From positions 1 through 58,508 of the forward strand of contig JAUXSD010000178.1 of assembly GCA_030681525.1 (NCBI GenBank): a stretch of DNA of 58,508 bases, read 5' to 3'. This DNA is from Solirubrobacteraceae bacterium (GTDB lineage Bacteria; Actinomycetota; Thermoleophilia; Solirubrobacterales; Solirubrobacteraceae). Positions 50,838 to 58,508 of the stretch are shown one piece after another. The position numbers and the translations under genes are program-made. Every line of letters begins with the position of its first letter. Position 1 is the stretch's first letter. The notes beneath the pieces are model-generated. The model was not told the origin of the DNA and ran no database searches. It saw nothing but the letters and a program-made list of their open reading frames with translations.

Positions 50838-51134
50838 CTATCGCGGGATCCGGACTTCCTCCTCGACGGTGCGCTCCGCCCACGGAACGAGCTCGAGCCG
50901 GGCGTCCGGAATCGGAGCCCCGCTTTCGATCGACAGGCCGTAGGTCCCGTGGCTGAGCCGCTCCTCGGCGCGCGTGATCGCCTCGAGCTCCTCGCGGAGC
51001 TGCTCGACGATCCCCGCTTCGAGCTCGTCCTCGCCGAGGTGCTCGTCGTCGTCGTCGTGACGCAGGCGCGCAATCTCGCGTTCGATGCGATCGCGGTGCT
51101 GCGCGAGCAACCGGAGGGCGTGGTCGTCATCCAT
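50838..51134 (-). CDS. DksA/TraR-like protein lacking the zinc cysteines
   Basis: 98 residues. An acidic helical N-terminus (DRIEREIARLRHDDDDEH and EAGIVEQLREELEAITRAEE) is followed by RLSHGTYGLSIESGAPIPDA and RLELVPWAERTVEEE. This follows the DksA/TraR C-terminal pattern R-L-x-x-G-x-Y-G-x-C-x-x-C-G-x-x-I-x-x-x-R-L-x-x-x-P-x-A, but every Cys position is another residue (Leu, Glu and so on). It may bind RNA polymerase's secondary channel without zinc, as some non-zinc DksA variants do. It belongs to the stress island by position and is convergent with ackA. Confidence 0.75.
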   Translation of the reverse strand: MDDDHALRLLAQHRDRIEREIARLRHDDDDEHLGEDELEAGIVEQLREELEAITRAEERLSHGTYGLSIESGAPIPDARLELVPWAERTVEEEVRIPR

Positions 51135-51229
51135 TGCGGTCGATGATGCTCATCCGGTCGGACATGTCAGCGAGCGTGCTCGTTGCGTGGCGGTGGCGCA
51201 GGCGTCGTGTCCAGTACGCCGCATCGCCG

Positions 51230-51451
51230 TCAGGCGGGCGGCCTACGCCGGGCGCCGCGCCGCCGCACGATCTCCGCACGGACCTGCGCGAGCAGCGAGC
51301 TCACGTCGTCGAGCTCGCGACCGTGCGACGGATCGTGCCCTTCGCCGGCGCGAACAACGGCATCGAGTGCCGCTCTGCGGGTCTCGAGTTGCGCCTTGCG
51401 CGCTTCCAGGGTCCGGACACGCGGGTCGTCCTGCGTGATCTGCTCATTCAT
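51230..51451 (-). CDS. Small coiled-coil hypothetical protein (73 aa)
   Basis: The ATG at 51451 begins MNEQITQDDPRVRTLEARKA and continues with heptad-like Leu and Ala spacing (QLETRRAALDAVV, ELDDVSSLLAQVRAEIV), then a basic tail RRRGARRRPPA. It looks like a short helical hairpin. No family is recognised and no ribosome binding site is evident. A copy of the recurrent motif (CGGTAGTTGAC, 51488-51498) lies 37 bp upstream, which supports it being an expressed gene. Confidence 0.5.
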   Translation of the reverse strand: MNEQITQDDPRVRTLEARKAQLETRRAALDAVVRAGEGHDPSHGRELDDVSSLLAQVRAEIVRRRGARRRPPA

Positions 51452-51535
51452 GGCCTGAAGACTATGGGCGCCGGCCGGCGGCCGCATCGGTAGTTGACCC
51501 GGGTATCGGCATGGGTGCTGAGGTGGGCGACACGC

Positions 51536-51690
51536 TCACGCGACGATCACGCCGGCGCCGGTGCGGGACGAGGGCGAGGAACTCGGTGGCGTCGGCGCGG
51601 GTGAGGTTCGCGACGGAGCGCAGCGTGCGCTCGTGCCACAGCCGCTGTCGCCGTCGCTCATGTGTATGCCGCCGCAGACGACGGTGCCTA
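51536..51690 (-). pseudogene. Remnant of a zinc-dependent alcohol dehydrogenase
   Basis: Read on the minus strand, GRVGTVVCGGIHMSD appears in one frame, then RLWHERTLRSVANLTRADAT and EFLALVP in the next, then GAGVIVA and a stop in the first frame again. These three pieces match, in order, the C-terminal part of zinc-type alcohol dehydrogenases (GGTVVCGGIHMSDIPSFPY, L-W-x-E-R-x-L-R-S-V-A-N-L-T-R, and a hydrophobic end), with the intervening pieces deleted. The catalytic and most of the NAD domain are gone. It begins right at the stop of the ABC permease gene. Confidence 0.65.
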
Positions 51691-54234
51691 CCCGCCCGCC
51701 ACCACCGCCTGAAGGATGTCCAGCCGCGCCGCGCGGCGGGCGGGCACGATCGCACCCAGCACGCCGACCACGACGGCGAGGGCGCCGAAGAGCACGAGTT
51801 GCCCGGCCGGGATCGCGAACACCAGCCCGAGGTCGGCGAGCGCCTGCGTCGTCAGCCACGCGAACACGACGCCGATCGCCGTCCCGAGCACGCCGCCGAT
51901 GACCGCGGTGATGACGCTCTCGTAGCGGATCAGCGCGCGCACCTGGCGCCGCGAGGCACCGATCGCCCGCAGCATGCCGAGTTCGCGCGTGCGCTCGTGG
52001 ATCGAGAGAAACAGGCTGTTGGCGATGCCGAACAGTGAGATGAGCAGGCTCATCGCCAGCAGCGCGTAGAGGAGGTAGACGATCTGGTCGAGCCGGCCGC
52101 CGAGCCAGTCGCGGTACTCCTCCATCGTGCGGACCTTCGCCGCCGGATAGTCGACGAGCGCCGACTCGACGCGCGACTGCAGCCCGGGCGCATCGCCCTG
52201 GATCCAGAACGCGAACGGATCGATCGCCGCCGAGATGCGGCGAAAGTCGGCTTGGCCGATGATCGCGCCCTGCAGGATCATCGGGTCACGGTACGTCGCG
52301 ACGGCGGTCAGCGTCACACGCCGGCCGGTCGCCGCGCGCACCTCGAAGCGCTCGCCGACGGCGATCGCGTGCTGCTTGGCGAACTGCTCCTCGACGAGCG
52401 CGTTGCCCGCCACGTCGAGCTTGGCCACGTCCGCGTCGTCGCCGTCGCGCCAGTCAAAGGCGTACACGCCGCGCAGGCCCGCGCCGTCGAACGCGTTGAC
52501 GACGTCGGTGACGGTGTTGAGCTTCGCGCCGTTGACCTCGACCTGGTCGAAGTACTGCGCGGTCGTCCCGCGCACGCCGGCGACGGCTTCCACGTGCTTC
52601 TGCGCGCCGACGGGCAGCGGCGAGACCGAGTTCGTCGTGACGATGAGGTCGCTGCGCAGGCGATCGTCGATGCCGCCGTTCAGCGACTCCTTGAGCCCGG
52701 CGGCGAAGACCGCGACGAACACGACGAGCCCGAGGCCGACCATCAGCGCCGCCGCGGTGATCGCCGTGCGGGCGGGGTTGCGCGTGGCGTTCTCGCGGGC
52801 GAGCGCGCCGACGACCTCGCCGAGCCGCTGCAGCGGCCAGCCGGCGACGGCGGCCAGCGGGCGGACGATGTAGCGCGCGCTCAGCGCGACGCCGACGAAC
52901 ACGAGCATCGTCCCGGCGCCGATCGCCGACAGCCGGCTCGTGGCGGGGCCGCCGCCGAGCAGGCCCTGGGCGAGCATCACCAGGCCGCCGGCGCCGACGA
53001 GCAGCGTCGCCGCCGCGCGCAGCCGCGGGTGGCGCGGCGCCCGCTGCGTGCCCACGCCATGCATCGCGGCGACCGGGGCGACACGCGTCGCGCGTACGGC
53101 CGGCACGAGCGCGGAGAGCAGCGTGACGCCGATCCCCACGCCGAGCGACGCCGCGATCGTGCGCGGCGCGAGCTCCATCGCGCCGCGCGGCATGCCCCAG
53201 CCACCGGCGTCGAAGAGCGCCCCGAGCCCGCGCGCGAAGCCGAGGCCGAGCGCCAGGCCCGCGGCCGACGCGAGGATCGCGATGAGCAGCGCCTCGGCGA
53301 CGACCGCCCGCAGCACCTGTCCGCGCGTGGCGCCCAGCGCACGCAGGAGCGCGAACTCGCGCGCGCGTTCGGCGATCGTGATCGAGAAGGTGTTGAAGAT
53401 GATGAACGCGCCGACGAGCAGCGCGGCGCCGGCGAAGGCGAGCAGGGCGGGGGTGAGGAAGCCCAGCGCATCGTTGATCTCGCCCGCCTCCTCGTCGGCG
53501 GACTGCTGTCCGGTCTTGACGTCGAGCGTCGCCGGCAGGGCGCCCCGCAGCCGGGCGGCCAGCTCCTGCGGGGTCACGCCGGACGCGGCCGCCGCCGTGA
53601 TCTCCGAGACCTTGCCCTGCTGGTCTGACCAGCGCTGCACGTCCTCCAGCGACGCCGCGATCATCGTCGCCCCGCCGATCGACGCCACGCCGGCGAGGTC
53701 GGCGATGCCGACGATCCGAGCGGGCTGCTGGCCGGTGCGCGTGGTCACGCCGACGCGCTGACCGATGCGCAGGTTCTCGTCCGCGGCGAGCTTGCTGTTG
53801 ACGACGATCTCGCCGCTGGCGCGCGGCCGGCGACCGGCCACGATCTGCATCGGGTCGAACGGCTCGTGCAGCTGCGACATGAGGATCGCGGGCGCCATCT
53901 GCGGCTCGATGATCTTGCCGTCCACGACGAGCGAGCCCTGCCCGTAGAGCTGGCCCTCGGCGCGGGCGACGCCGGGAACGGCCGCGGCCCGGGCGACGAG
54001 GCGCTCGGAGAGCAGCTGCTCGGGCGCGAAGTCCGTCGCGAACGCGGCCTTCGGCGTGATGTCGACGTCGACGCCCTCGTTGATCGCCTGCTCGATCTCG
54101 GTGAACGCGGTGCGGATCTGATCGGTCTGCACGTACGTGCCCGCGATCATCGCGACGCCGAGCATGATCGCGATGGCCGTGAGCGCCGAGCGCAGCTTGC
54201 GCTCGGCGAGGCTGTGCAGCACGAGCGCGGTCAT
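51688..54234 (-). CDS. ABC transporter permease, two FtsX domains
   Basis: 848 residues. One helix at about 18-38 (LTAIAIMLGVAMIAGTYV) is followed by a MacB-like periplasmic domain (about 40-255), then the first FtsX unit (about 265-410) with FNTFSITIAERAREFALLRA and LGATRGQVLRAVVAEALLIA, a central helix pair, a second periplasmic domain, and a C-terminal FtsX unit with FLSIHERTRELGMLRAIGAS and RRQVRALIRYESVITAV. This duplicated layout is typical of exporters for lipids, peptides or lipoproteins. The ATG overlaps the ATPase stop (ATGA). Confidence 0.88.
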   Translation of the reverse strand: MTALVLHSLAERKLRSALTAIAIMLGVAMIAGTYVQTDQIRTAFTEIEQAINEGVDVDITPKAAFATDFAPEQLLSERLVARAAAVPGVARAEGQLYGQGSLVVDGKIIEPQMAPAILMSQLHEPFDPMQIVAGRRPRASGEIVVNSKLAADENLRIGQRVGVTTRTGQQPARIVGIADLAGVASIGGATMIAASLEDVQRWSDQQGKVSEITAAAASGVTPQELAARLRGALPATLDVKTGQQSADEEAGEINDALGFLTPALLAFAGAALLVGAFIIFNTFSITIAERAREFALLRALGATRGQVLRAVVAEALLIAILASAAGLALGLGFARGLGALFDAGGWGMPRGAMELAPRTIAASLGVGIGVTLLSALVPAVRATRVAPVAAMHGVGTQRAPRHPRLRAAATLLVGAGGLVMLAQGLLGGGPATSRLSAIGAGTMLVFVGVALSARYIVRPLAAVAGWPLQRLGEVVGALARENATRNPARTAITAAALMVGLGLVVFVAVFAAGLKESLNGGIDDRLRSDLIVTTNSVSPLPVGAQKHVEAVAGVRGTTAQYFDQVEVNGAKLNTVTDVVNAFDGAGLRGVYAFDWRDGDDADVAKLDVAGNALVEEQFAKQHAIAVGERFEVRAATGRRVTLTAVATYRDPMILQGAIIGQADFRRISAAIDPFAFWIQGDAPGLQSRVESALVDYPAAKVRTMEEYRDWLGGRLDQIVYLLYALLAMSLLISLFGIANSLFLSIHERTRELGMLRAIGASRRQVRALIRYESVITAVIGGVLGTAIGVVFAWLTTQALADLGLVFAIPAGQLVLFGALAVVVGVLGAIVPARRAARLDILQAVVAGG

Positions 54235-55016
54235 CGCGCCAGCGTCCGCAGCTCGTCGAGGATCGCGTCGATCGTCGGGCGCTCGAGCGTGCCGCTTATG
54301 CGTCCGTCGGCGATGAACACGACGCGGTCGGCCGCGGCGGCGGCGGCGGGATCGTGCGTGACCATGACGATCGTCTGGCCGAGCTCGTCGACGGCGTGGC
54401 GCAGCAGCGCGAGCAGCTCGCGGCTGGAGACCGAGTCGAGGTTGCCGGTCGGCTCGTCGCCGAACACGACCGCCGGGCGCGTCACGAGCGCCCGCGCGAC
54501 GGCGACGCGCTGCTGCTGGCCGCCCGACAGCTCCGCGGGCCGGTGGTGGCGGCGATCCTGCAGCCCGACGGCGCTGATGAGCTGCTCGAGCCACTCAGGG
54601 TCGGGCTTGTGCCCGGCGAGCCGCAACGGCAGCGCGATGTTCTGCTCGGCCGTCAGGACCGGCAGCAGGTTGTAGGCCTGAAAGACGAACCCGACATGGC
54701 GACGGCGCAGCAGCGTCAGCCTGCGGTCGTCGAGCGCGTCCAGACGGGTGCCGGCGATCTCGACCCAGCCGGAGGTGGGGGAGTCCAGGCCGGCGAGGAT
54801 GTGCAGCAACGTCGACTTGCCCGAGCCCGAGGGACCCATGATCGCGGTGAAGCTGCCGCGCGTCAGCGCGATGTCGACGCCGCGCAGCGCCTCGACGGCG
54901 GAGGCACCCTCGCCGAAGCGGCGCGTGACGGCGGTGGCGCGGACGACGACCTCTGGCGCGTTTGCTCTGCGCGGGGGGGACGTCACGGGGGCGGACGTGG
55001 CGGTGTGATCGCTCAT
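54231..55016 (-). CDS. ABC transporter ATP-binding protein, MacB/LolD type
   Basis: 261 residues. Walker A is GPSGSGKST near 60, the Q loop lies in FVFQAYNLLPVLTAEQNIAL, the signature is LSGGQQQRVAVARAL near 165, Walker B is VVFGDEPTGNLDS, and the H loop is IVMVTHDP. The YNLLPVLTA and EPTGNLDS forms are typical of MacB/LolD ATPases that pair with FtsX permeases. An N-terminal extension of about 25 residues is Ser/Thr/Pro-rich. It is cotranscribed with the permease and faces the HATPase-LuxR gene across 294 bp. Confidence 0.93.
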   Translation of the reverse strand: MSDHTATSAPVTSPPRRANAPEVVVRATAVTRRFGEGASAVEALRGVDIALTRGSFTAIMGPSGSGKSTLLHILAGLDSPTSGWVEIAGTRLDALDDRRLTLLRRRHVGFVFQAYNLLPVLTAEQNIALPLRLAGHKPDPEWLEQLISAVGLQDRRHHRPAELSGGQQQRVAVARALVTRPAVVFGDEPTGNLDSVSSRELLALLRHAVDELGQTIVMVTHDPAAAAAADRVVFIADGRISGTLERPTIDAILDELRTLAR

Positions 55017-55310
55017 GTCCGAAGCGTCGCCGCACAGCCTCCGCGCGACGACGGGGAGTCTCCGTCGATCGACGGGGCGAACTACGGGGTGCGAGTACGG
55101 CTCATCCCTCTCGGCAGCGCCCTGCCGCCGCCGTAGCGTCTAGCCGCATGTTCGATTGACGAATGCAGCTTTCCTGACGTGCGAGGGCAGGACTTGCGTG
55201 AAACAGGCAGCGCGATTTAGGGTGCACATCGATGGTCGGCTTCGAGTGTCGTCGCTCGCGCGGTCACGTAGTGTCACGGATGCGTTGGTGCGTGAGAGGG
55301 GGCCGGGCGC
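55017..55310. promoter_or_regulatory. Divergent upstream region of ABC exporter and HATPase-LuxR genes
   Basis: This 294-bp gap holds, on the minus strand, CCCCGTAGTTCGCCCC (55089-55074), a copy of the recurrent motif 58 bp before the ATPase start. A plus-strand TTGACG at 55155 and the direct repeat GTCAC at 55263 and 55273, spaced ten bases, lie before the regulator gene. No coding frame looks real. Confidence 0.35.
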
Positions 55311-56594
55311 GTGGAATGGGCGCTGACGGGCGCGGGTGCCGGCGCTGAGGCCGTGAGCGCGCTGCGGCGCGAGGTCATGGCGTACCTGCGCCGCCACGCG
55401 CAGCCGGACTCCGATTTCGCTGCGGCCGAGATCGTCGTCGCGGAGCTGCTGAACAACGCGTTCGAGCATGCTCCGGGGCCGTCCTGGGTGAGGGCGTCAT
55501 GGGCAGGCGAGCGCCCGCGCCTGGAAGTGCATGATCTCGGGCCCGGGTTCACGCTCGATCCGAAGCTGCCGCAGCCTGAGGCGGAGCGCGGCCGCGGCCT
55601 GTTTCTGGTCAGCGCGATTGCCGACGACGTCGCGGTCGCCGCCAAGCCTCGGCGAGGATCGAAGATGACGGTCACGCTGCCGGTGCGCCGCCGCGTGCAG
55701 ACGTCGCATGATCCGCCGCGCGCCAGCGGCGCGTTGCCTGCGCTCGAGGAAGCGCGGGAGGATGGGACGTTCGGCAAGGAGCCGTTTCTGCGCGCGCTCA
55801 CCGTCGAGCTGGCGCAGGCCCTGGAGGCGCGCGAGGGGCCCGATGCCGCCGAGGCGGTCGTCGCTCAGGTGGGAGCGAACGTCGGGGGACGCATGGAGGA
55901 GGCCTATCGCGCGGCGCGCGGCGTCACGGCCCGGCTTTCGCCTGAGCAGATCGCCGATCTCTGCGTGCGGCTGAAGGGCGCGATCGACGGCAGCTTCTAC
56001 GTCATCTCCGCCGACGCGGAGAAGATCGTCCTGGGCAATCGCACCTGCCCGTTCGGCCCGGTCGTGCAGCGCCAGCCGGGACTGTGCCGGATGACGTCGA
56101 GCGTGTTCGGCGGCATCGCCGCGCGAAACAGTGGGCGCAGCGCGGTCGTGCTCGAGGAGCGCATCGCCCTCGGTGATCCGGAATGCCGCGTCGTGGTGTG
56201 GCTCGGCGACCACGAACCCCCGGATCCCGCGGCCGCCCACCGGTATCTCGGGCCGGTCGACGATCGCCGCGAGGATCCGGCGCTCGTCGACGCCTGCCTG
56301 GCAGCGATGCACGGCAGAGACTTTCTCTATCCCGAAGCCGTCGCGGCGTTCATGCGCGACTTCCTCAAGCGCGGTGAGTACGTGGGCGGCCCGAAGGATC
56401 TGCTGACCCGGCGTGAGCGCGAGATCGTGACGCTGATCGCCGACAGCCTCACCGGCAAGGAGATCGCCGAGAAGCTCGTGATCAGCGAGAAGACCGTCGA
56501 GCGCCACCGCGGCAACATCCTGCTGAAGCTCGGCCTGCGCGACCGCGTCGCGCTCACGCGGTACGCGATCCGCCGGGGCCTCGTCGAAGCCTGA
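55311..56594 (+). CDS. HATPase-sensor-LuxR fusion transcriptional regulator
   Basis: 427 residues from a GTG. Residues 1-120 form a RsbW-like HATPase_c_2 domain (FAAAEIVVAELLNNAFEHAP as N box, LEVHDLGPGF and RGRGLFLVSAIADDV as G boxes). Residues about 150-350 form a sensor-like region with a cysteine cluster: NRTCPFGPVVQRQPGLCRMT, SSVFGGIAARN, IALGDPECRVVVWLG. The C-terminal LuxR HTH is at about 365-425 (LTRREREIVTLIADSLTGKE, LVISEKTVERHRGNILLKLG). No receiver or His box is present, so it may combine anti-sigma-type ATP binding with DNA binding in one chain. The third MMPL transporter follows 170 bp later and is its probable target. Confidence 0.82.
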   Translation: MEWALTGAGAGAEAVSALRREVMAYLRRHAQPDSDFAAAEIVVAELLNNAFEHAPGPSWVRASWAGERPRLEVHDLGPGFTLDPKLPQPEAERGRGLFLVSAIADDVAVAAKPRRGSKMTVTLPVRRRVQTSHDPPRASGALPALEEAREDGTFGKEPFLRALTVELAQALEAREGPDAAEAVVAQVGANVGGRMEEAYRAARGVTARLSPEQIADLCVRLKGAIDGSFYVISADAEKIVLGNRTCPFGPVVQRQPGLCRMTSSVFGGIAARNSGRSAVVLEERIALGDPECRVVVWLGDHEPPDPAAAHRYLGPVDDRREDPALVDACLAAMHGRDFLYPEAVAAFMRDFLKRGEYVGGPKDLLTRREREIVTLIADSLTGKEIAEKLVISEKTVERHRGNILLKLGLRDRVALTRYAIRRGLVEA

Positions 56595-56764
56595 CCTGTC
56601 GCCGCCGCGTCCGCGTCCGTGTGCGCCGGCAAAAGATGGGGGTGTTCCCCGATGCGCGCCGCCGCGCGGCCGTGGCAGGCTCGCGCCAGCGTTGTCGCAA
56701 GCGGCCGGCGCCTGCCACCCCAATTCAGGTGCCACCCACCGCGCCAGGACAGGAGGGTTTCACC

Positions 56765-58508
56765 ATGCAAAAGCGCAATCTCGCCGCGCGCGCGGGGCTG
56801 TGGAGCGCCTCGCATCGCAAGAAGGCCATCTTCGGGTGGCTGGCGTTCGTGATCGTGGCCGTGATGATCGGCGGCGCGATCGGTCAGCAGAAGCTCGCCC
56901 AGGAGGACATGGGCAACGGCGAGTCCAAGGTCGCCGACCAAGCGCTCGCCGCCGGATTCCCGCAGGCGCTCGGCGAGCAGGTGCTCATCCAGAGCAAGGG
57001 ATCGACGCGGATCGGCGATCGCGCGTTCACGGCCGCCGTGCAAGACGTCGAGCGGCGCCTGCGGGCGGTCCCGCACGTCGACAAGATCCAGTCGCCGCTG
57101 GCCGATGGCAACATGGGCCAGCGCTCGCGTGACGGCCGGTCGGCGGTCGTGACGTTCGAGGTCGCCGACGACGACGACGACGTCGCACTCGATCGCGTCG
57201 AGGCGGCGCTGGAAGCCACCGCGGCGGCGCAGCGCGCGCATCCCGGGCTGCGGATCGAGCAGTTCGGCGACGCCAGCGCCGGCAAGGCCCTGCAGGAGTC
57301 GTTCGACGAGGACTTCCAGCGCGCCGAGTACCTGTCGCTGCCGATCACGCTCATCATCCTCATCATCGCCTTCGGTGCGCTGGTCGCCGCCGGGCTGCCG
57401 CTGCTGCTCGGGCTGACCGCCGTCGCCGCCACCATCGGCCTGCTCGGCCCGATCAGCCAGATCGTGCCGCTCGACGAAACCGTGCAGTCGGTGGTGCTGC
57501 TCGTCGGCCTTGCCGTCGGCGTGGACTATTCGATGTTCTACCTGCGGCGCTACATGGAGGAGAGCGACGGCGGCTGTGGCGGAAACGCAGCGCTCGAGGC
57601 GGCGGCCGCGACCTCGGGGCGGGCCGTCCTGATCTCCGGCATCACCGTGATCATCGCCATGGCCGGCATGTTCCTGGCGGGCAGCGCGATCTTCACGTCC
57701 ATCGCGGTCGGCACGATTCTCGTCGTGGCCGTGGCGATCGTGGGATCGCTGACCGTGCTGCCGGCCGTGCTGTCAAAGCTCTGCTCCAAGGGCTGGATCG
57801 AGAAGGGCCGCGTTCCGTTCGTCGCTGCGCGACGGCACACCAACCATGGGGACTCGCGGGTCTGGGGCGCGATCCTCGATCGCGTGCTGCGCCGCCCGGT
57901 GCTCTCGCTGGTCCTCTCGGCAGGGCTGCTGATCGCATTGGCGATCCCGGCCCTCGGGGTGCACACCATCAACACCGGCATCCAGGGCATCCCGCGCGAC
58001 CTGCCGGTGATGCAGACCTACGATCGCATCCAGGCGGCGTTCCCAGGCGGGCCGCAGCCTGCCGTCGTCGTCGTGCAAGCCGACGACGTCACGGCGCCGA
58101 CCGTGCGGCGGGGCATCGAGCGGATGCGACAGCAGGCGATCCGCACCGGACAACTCGCCGAACCCGTTCGCGTCGACGTCAACCCGGACAAGACCCTCGC
58201 GGCGGTGTACATCGCGATGCGAGGGTCCGGCACCGACGACGCCTCGTACGCCGCGCTATCCACGCTTCGCGACAACGTGATCCCGAAGTCGATCGGCGCG
58301 GTGGACGGCGTCGACGTCCACGTCGGCGGCCTGACCGCCACGTCCAGCGACTTCAACGACACGATGAAGTCGCGTCTGCCGCTGGTGTTCGGGTTCGTCC
58401 TCGGGCTCGCCTTCCTGCTGCTGCTCATGACGTTCCGTTCGATCGTCGTCCCGCTGAAGGCGATCGTCCTGAACCTCATCTCGGTGGCGGCTGCGTACGG
58501 CGTGCTGA
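56765..58508 (+). CDS. MMPL/RND-family transporter, partial (3' end beyond window)
   Basis: The ATG at 56765 follows GGAGGG and the frame is open to the window end, giving 581 residues. The first half has the usual layout: TM1 at about 22-42, a loop to about 190, and five helices with VGLAVGVDYSMFYLRRYMEE (TM4 Asp-Tyr). After the second loop, KSRLPLVFGFVLGLAFLLLL and TFRSIVVPLKAIVLNLISVA start the second bundle. It is a close paralogue of the transporter at 25725, sharing start, loop and motif sequences, so the two arose by duplication and then acquired different regulators. Confidence 0.88.
   Translation, partial: MQKRNLAARAGLWSASHRKKAIFGWLAFVIVAVMIGGAIGQQKLAQEDMGNGESKVADQALAAGFPQALGEQVLIQSKGSTRIGDRAFTAAVQDVERRLRAVPHVDKIQSPLADGNMGQRSRDGRSAVVTFEVADDDDDVALDRVEAALEATAAAQRAHPGLRIEQFGDASAGKALQESFDEDFQRAEYLSLPITLIILIIAFGALVAAGLPLLLGLTAVAATIGLLGPISQIVPLDETVQSVVLLVGLAVGVDYSMFYLRRYMEESDGGCGGNAALEAAAATSGRAVLISGITVIIAMAGMFLAGSAIFTSIAVGTILVVAVAIVGSLTVLPAVLSKLCSKGWIEKGRVPFVAARRHTNHGDSRVWGAILDRVLRRPVLSLVLSAGLLIALAIPALGVHTINTGIQGIPRDLPVMQTYDRIQAAFPGGPQPAVVVVQADDVTAPTVRRGIERMRQQAIRTGQLAEPVRVDVNPDKTLAAVYIAMRGSGTDDASYAALSTLRDNVIPKSIGAVDGVDVHVGGLTATSSDFNDTMKSRLPLVFGFVLGLAFLLLLMTFRSIVVPLKAIVLNLISVAAAYGVL

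Overview
This 58.5 kb window is very GC-rich, has dense codirectional genes with many ATGA and TGATG stop/start overlaps, and carries mostly chromosomal housekeeping and stress genes. The gene content (MMPL transporters, DosS-like GAF kinase, actinobacterial NarL regulators, two-domain universal stress proteins, phosphoketolase) points to an Actinomycetota, and my inference is the Thermoleophilia/Solirubrobacterales side of that phylum. I saw no rRNA, tRNA, CRISPR array, insertion sequence or prophage.

Layout. 1-9.9 kb: a truncated secreted beta-propeller-like protein, small acidic proteins, a nitronate monooxygenase-like enzyme, a YjdF/DUF2238 membrane protein, an enoyl-CoA hydratase overlapping an AlkA-type glycosylase, an isoaspartyl peptidase with a DUF1348 protein, and malate synthase. 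10-20.1 kb: one minus-strand block of eight genes, most with overlapping stop and start codons: DUF4267-like membrane protein, GMC oxidoreductase, fatty-acid alpha-dioxygenase, patatin lipase, two paralogous small proteins of unknown function, a DyP peroxidase, and a Vps62-domain membrane protein. This is the most novel-looking unit. It reads as a bacterial oxylipin module: lipase releases fatty acid, alpha-dioxygenase makes the 2-hydroperoxide, flavin and heme enzymes process the products.

20.4-28 kb: an MMPL transporter divergent from its TetR repressor, with two identical palindromic operators between them, then a histidine kinase, a response regulator and a second MMPL transporter. 28-36.8 kb: an FHA-cyclase, a RibD-type reductase, a lipoprotein phosphatase, a secreted protein, a rifampicin-monooxygenase-like flavoprotein, a PAP2-PhoD fusion and an SRPBCC protein.

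36.9-51.5 kb: an island resembling the mycobacterial DosR dormancy regulon in content: three two-domain Usp proteins, a CBS-pair protein, an Nramp-like and a ZIP metal transporter, a HemG-like flavodoxin, a double-GAF kinase with a convergent NarL regulator, phosphoketolase plus acetate kinase (a route from xylulose/fructose phosphate to acetate and ATP), and a cysteine-free DksA-like protein. A short motif related to CCGTAGTTG recurs in its promoters.

51.5-58.5 kb: a decayed alcohol dehydrogenase remnant, a MacB/FtsX-type ABC exporter, a fused HATPase-LuxR regulator and a third MMPL transporter cut by the window end.
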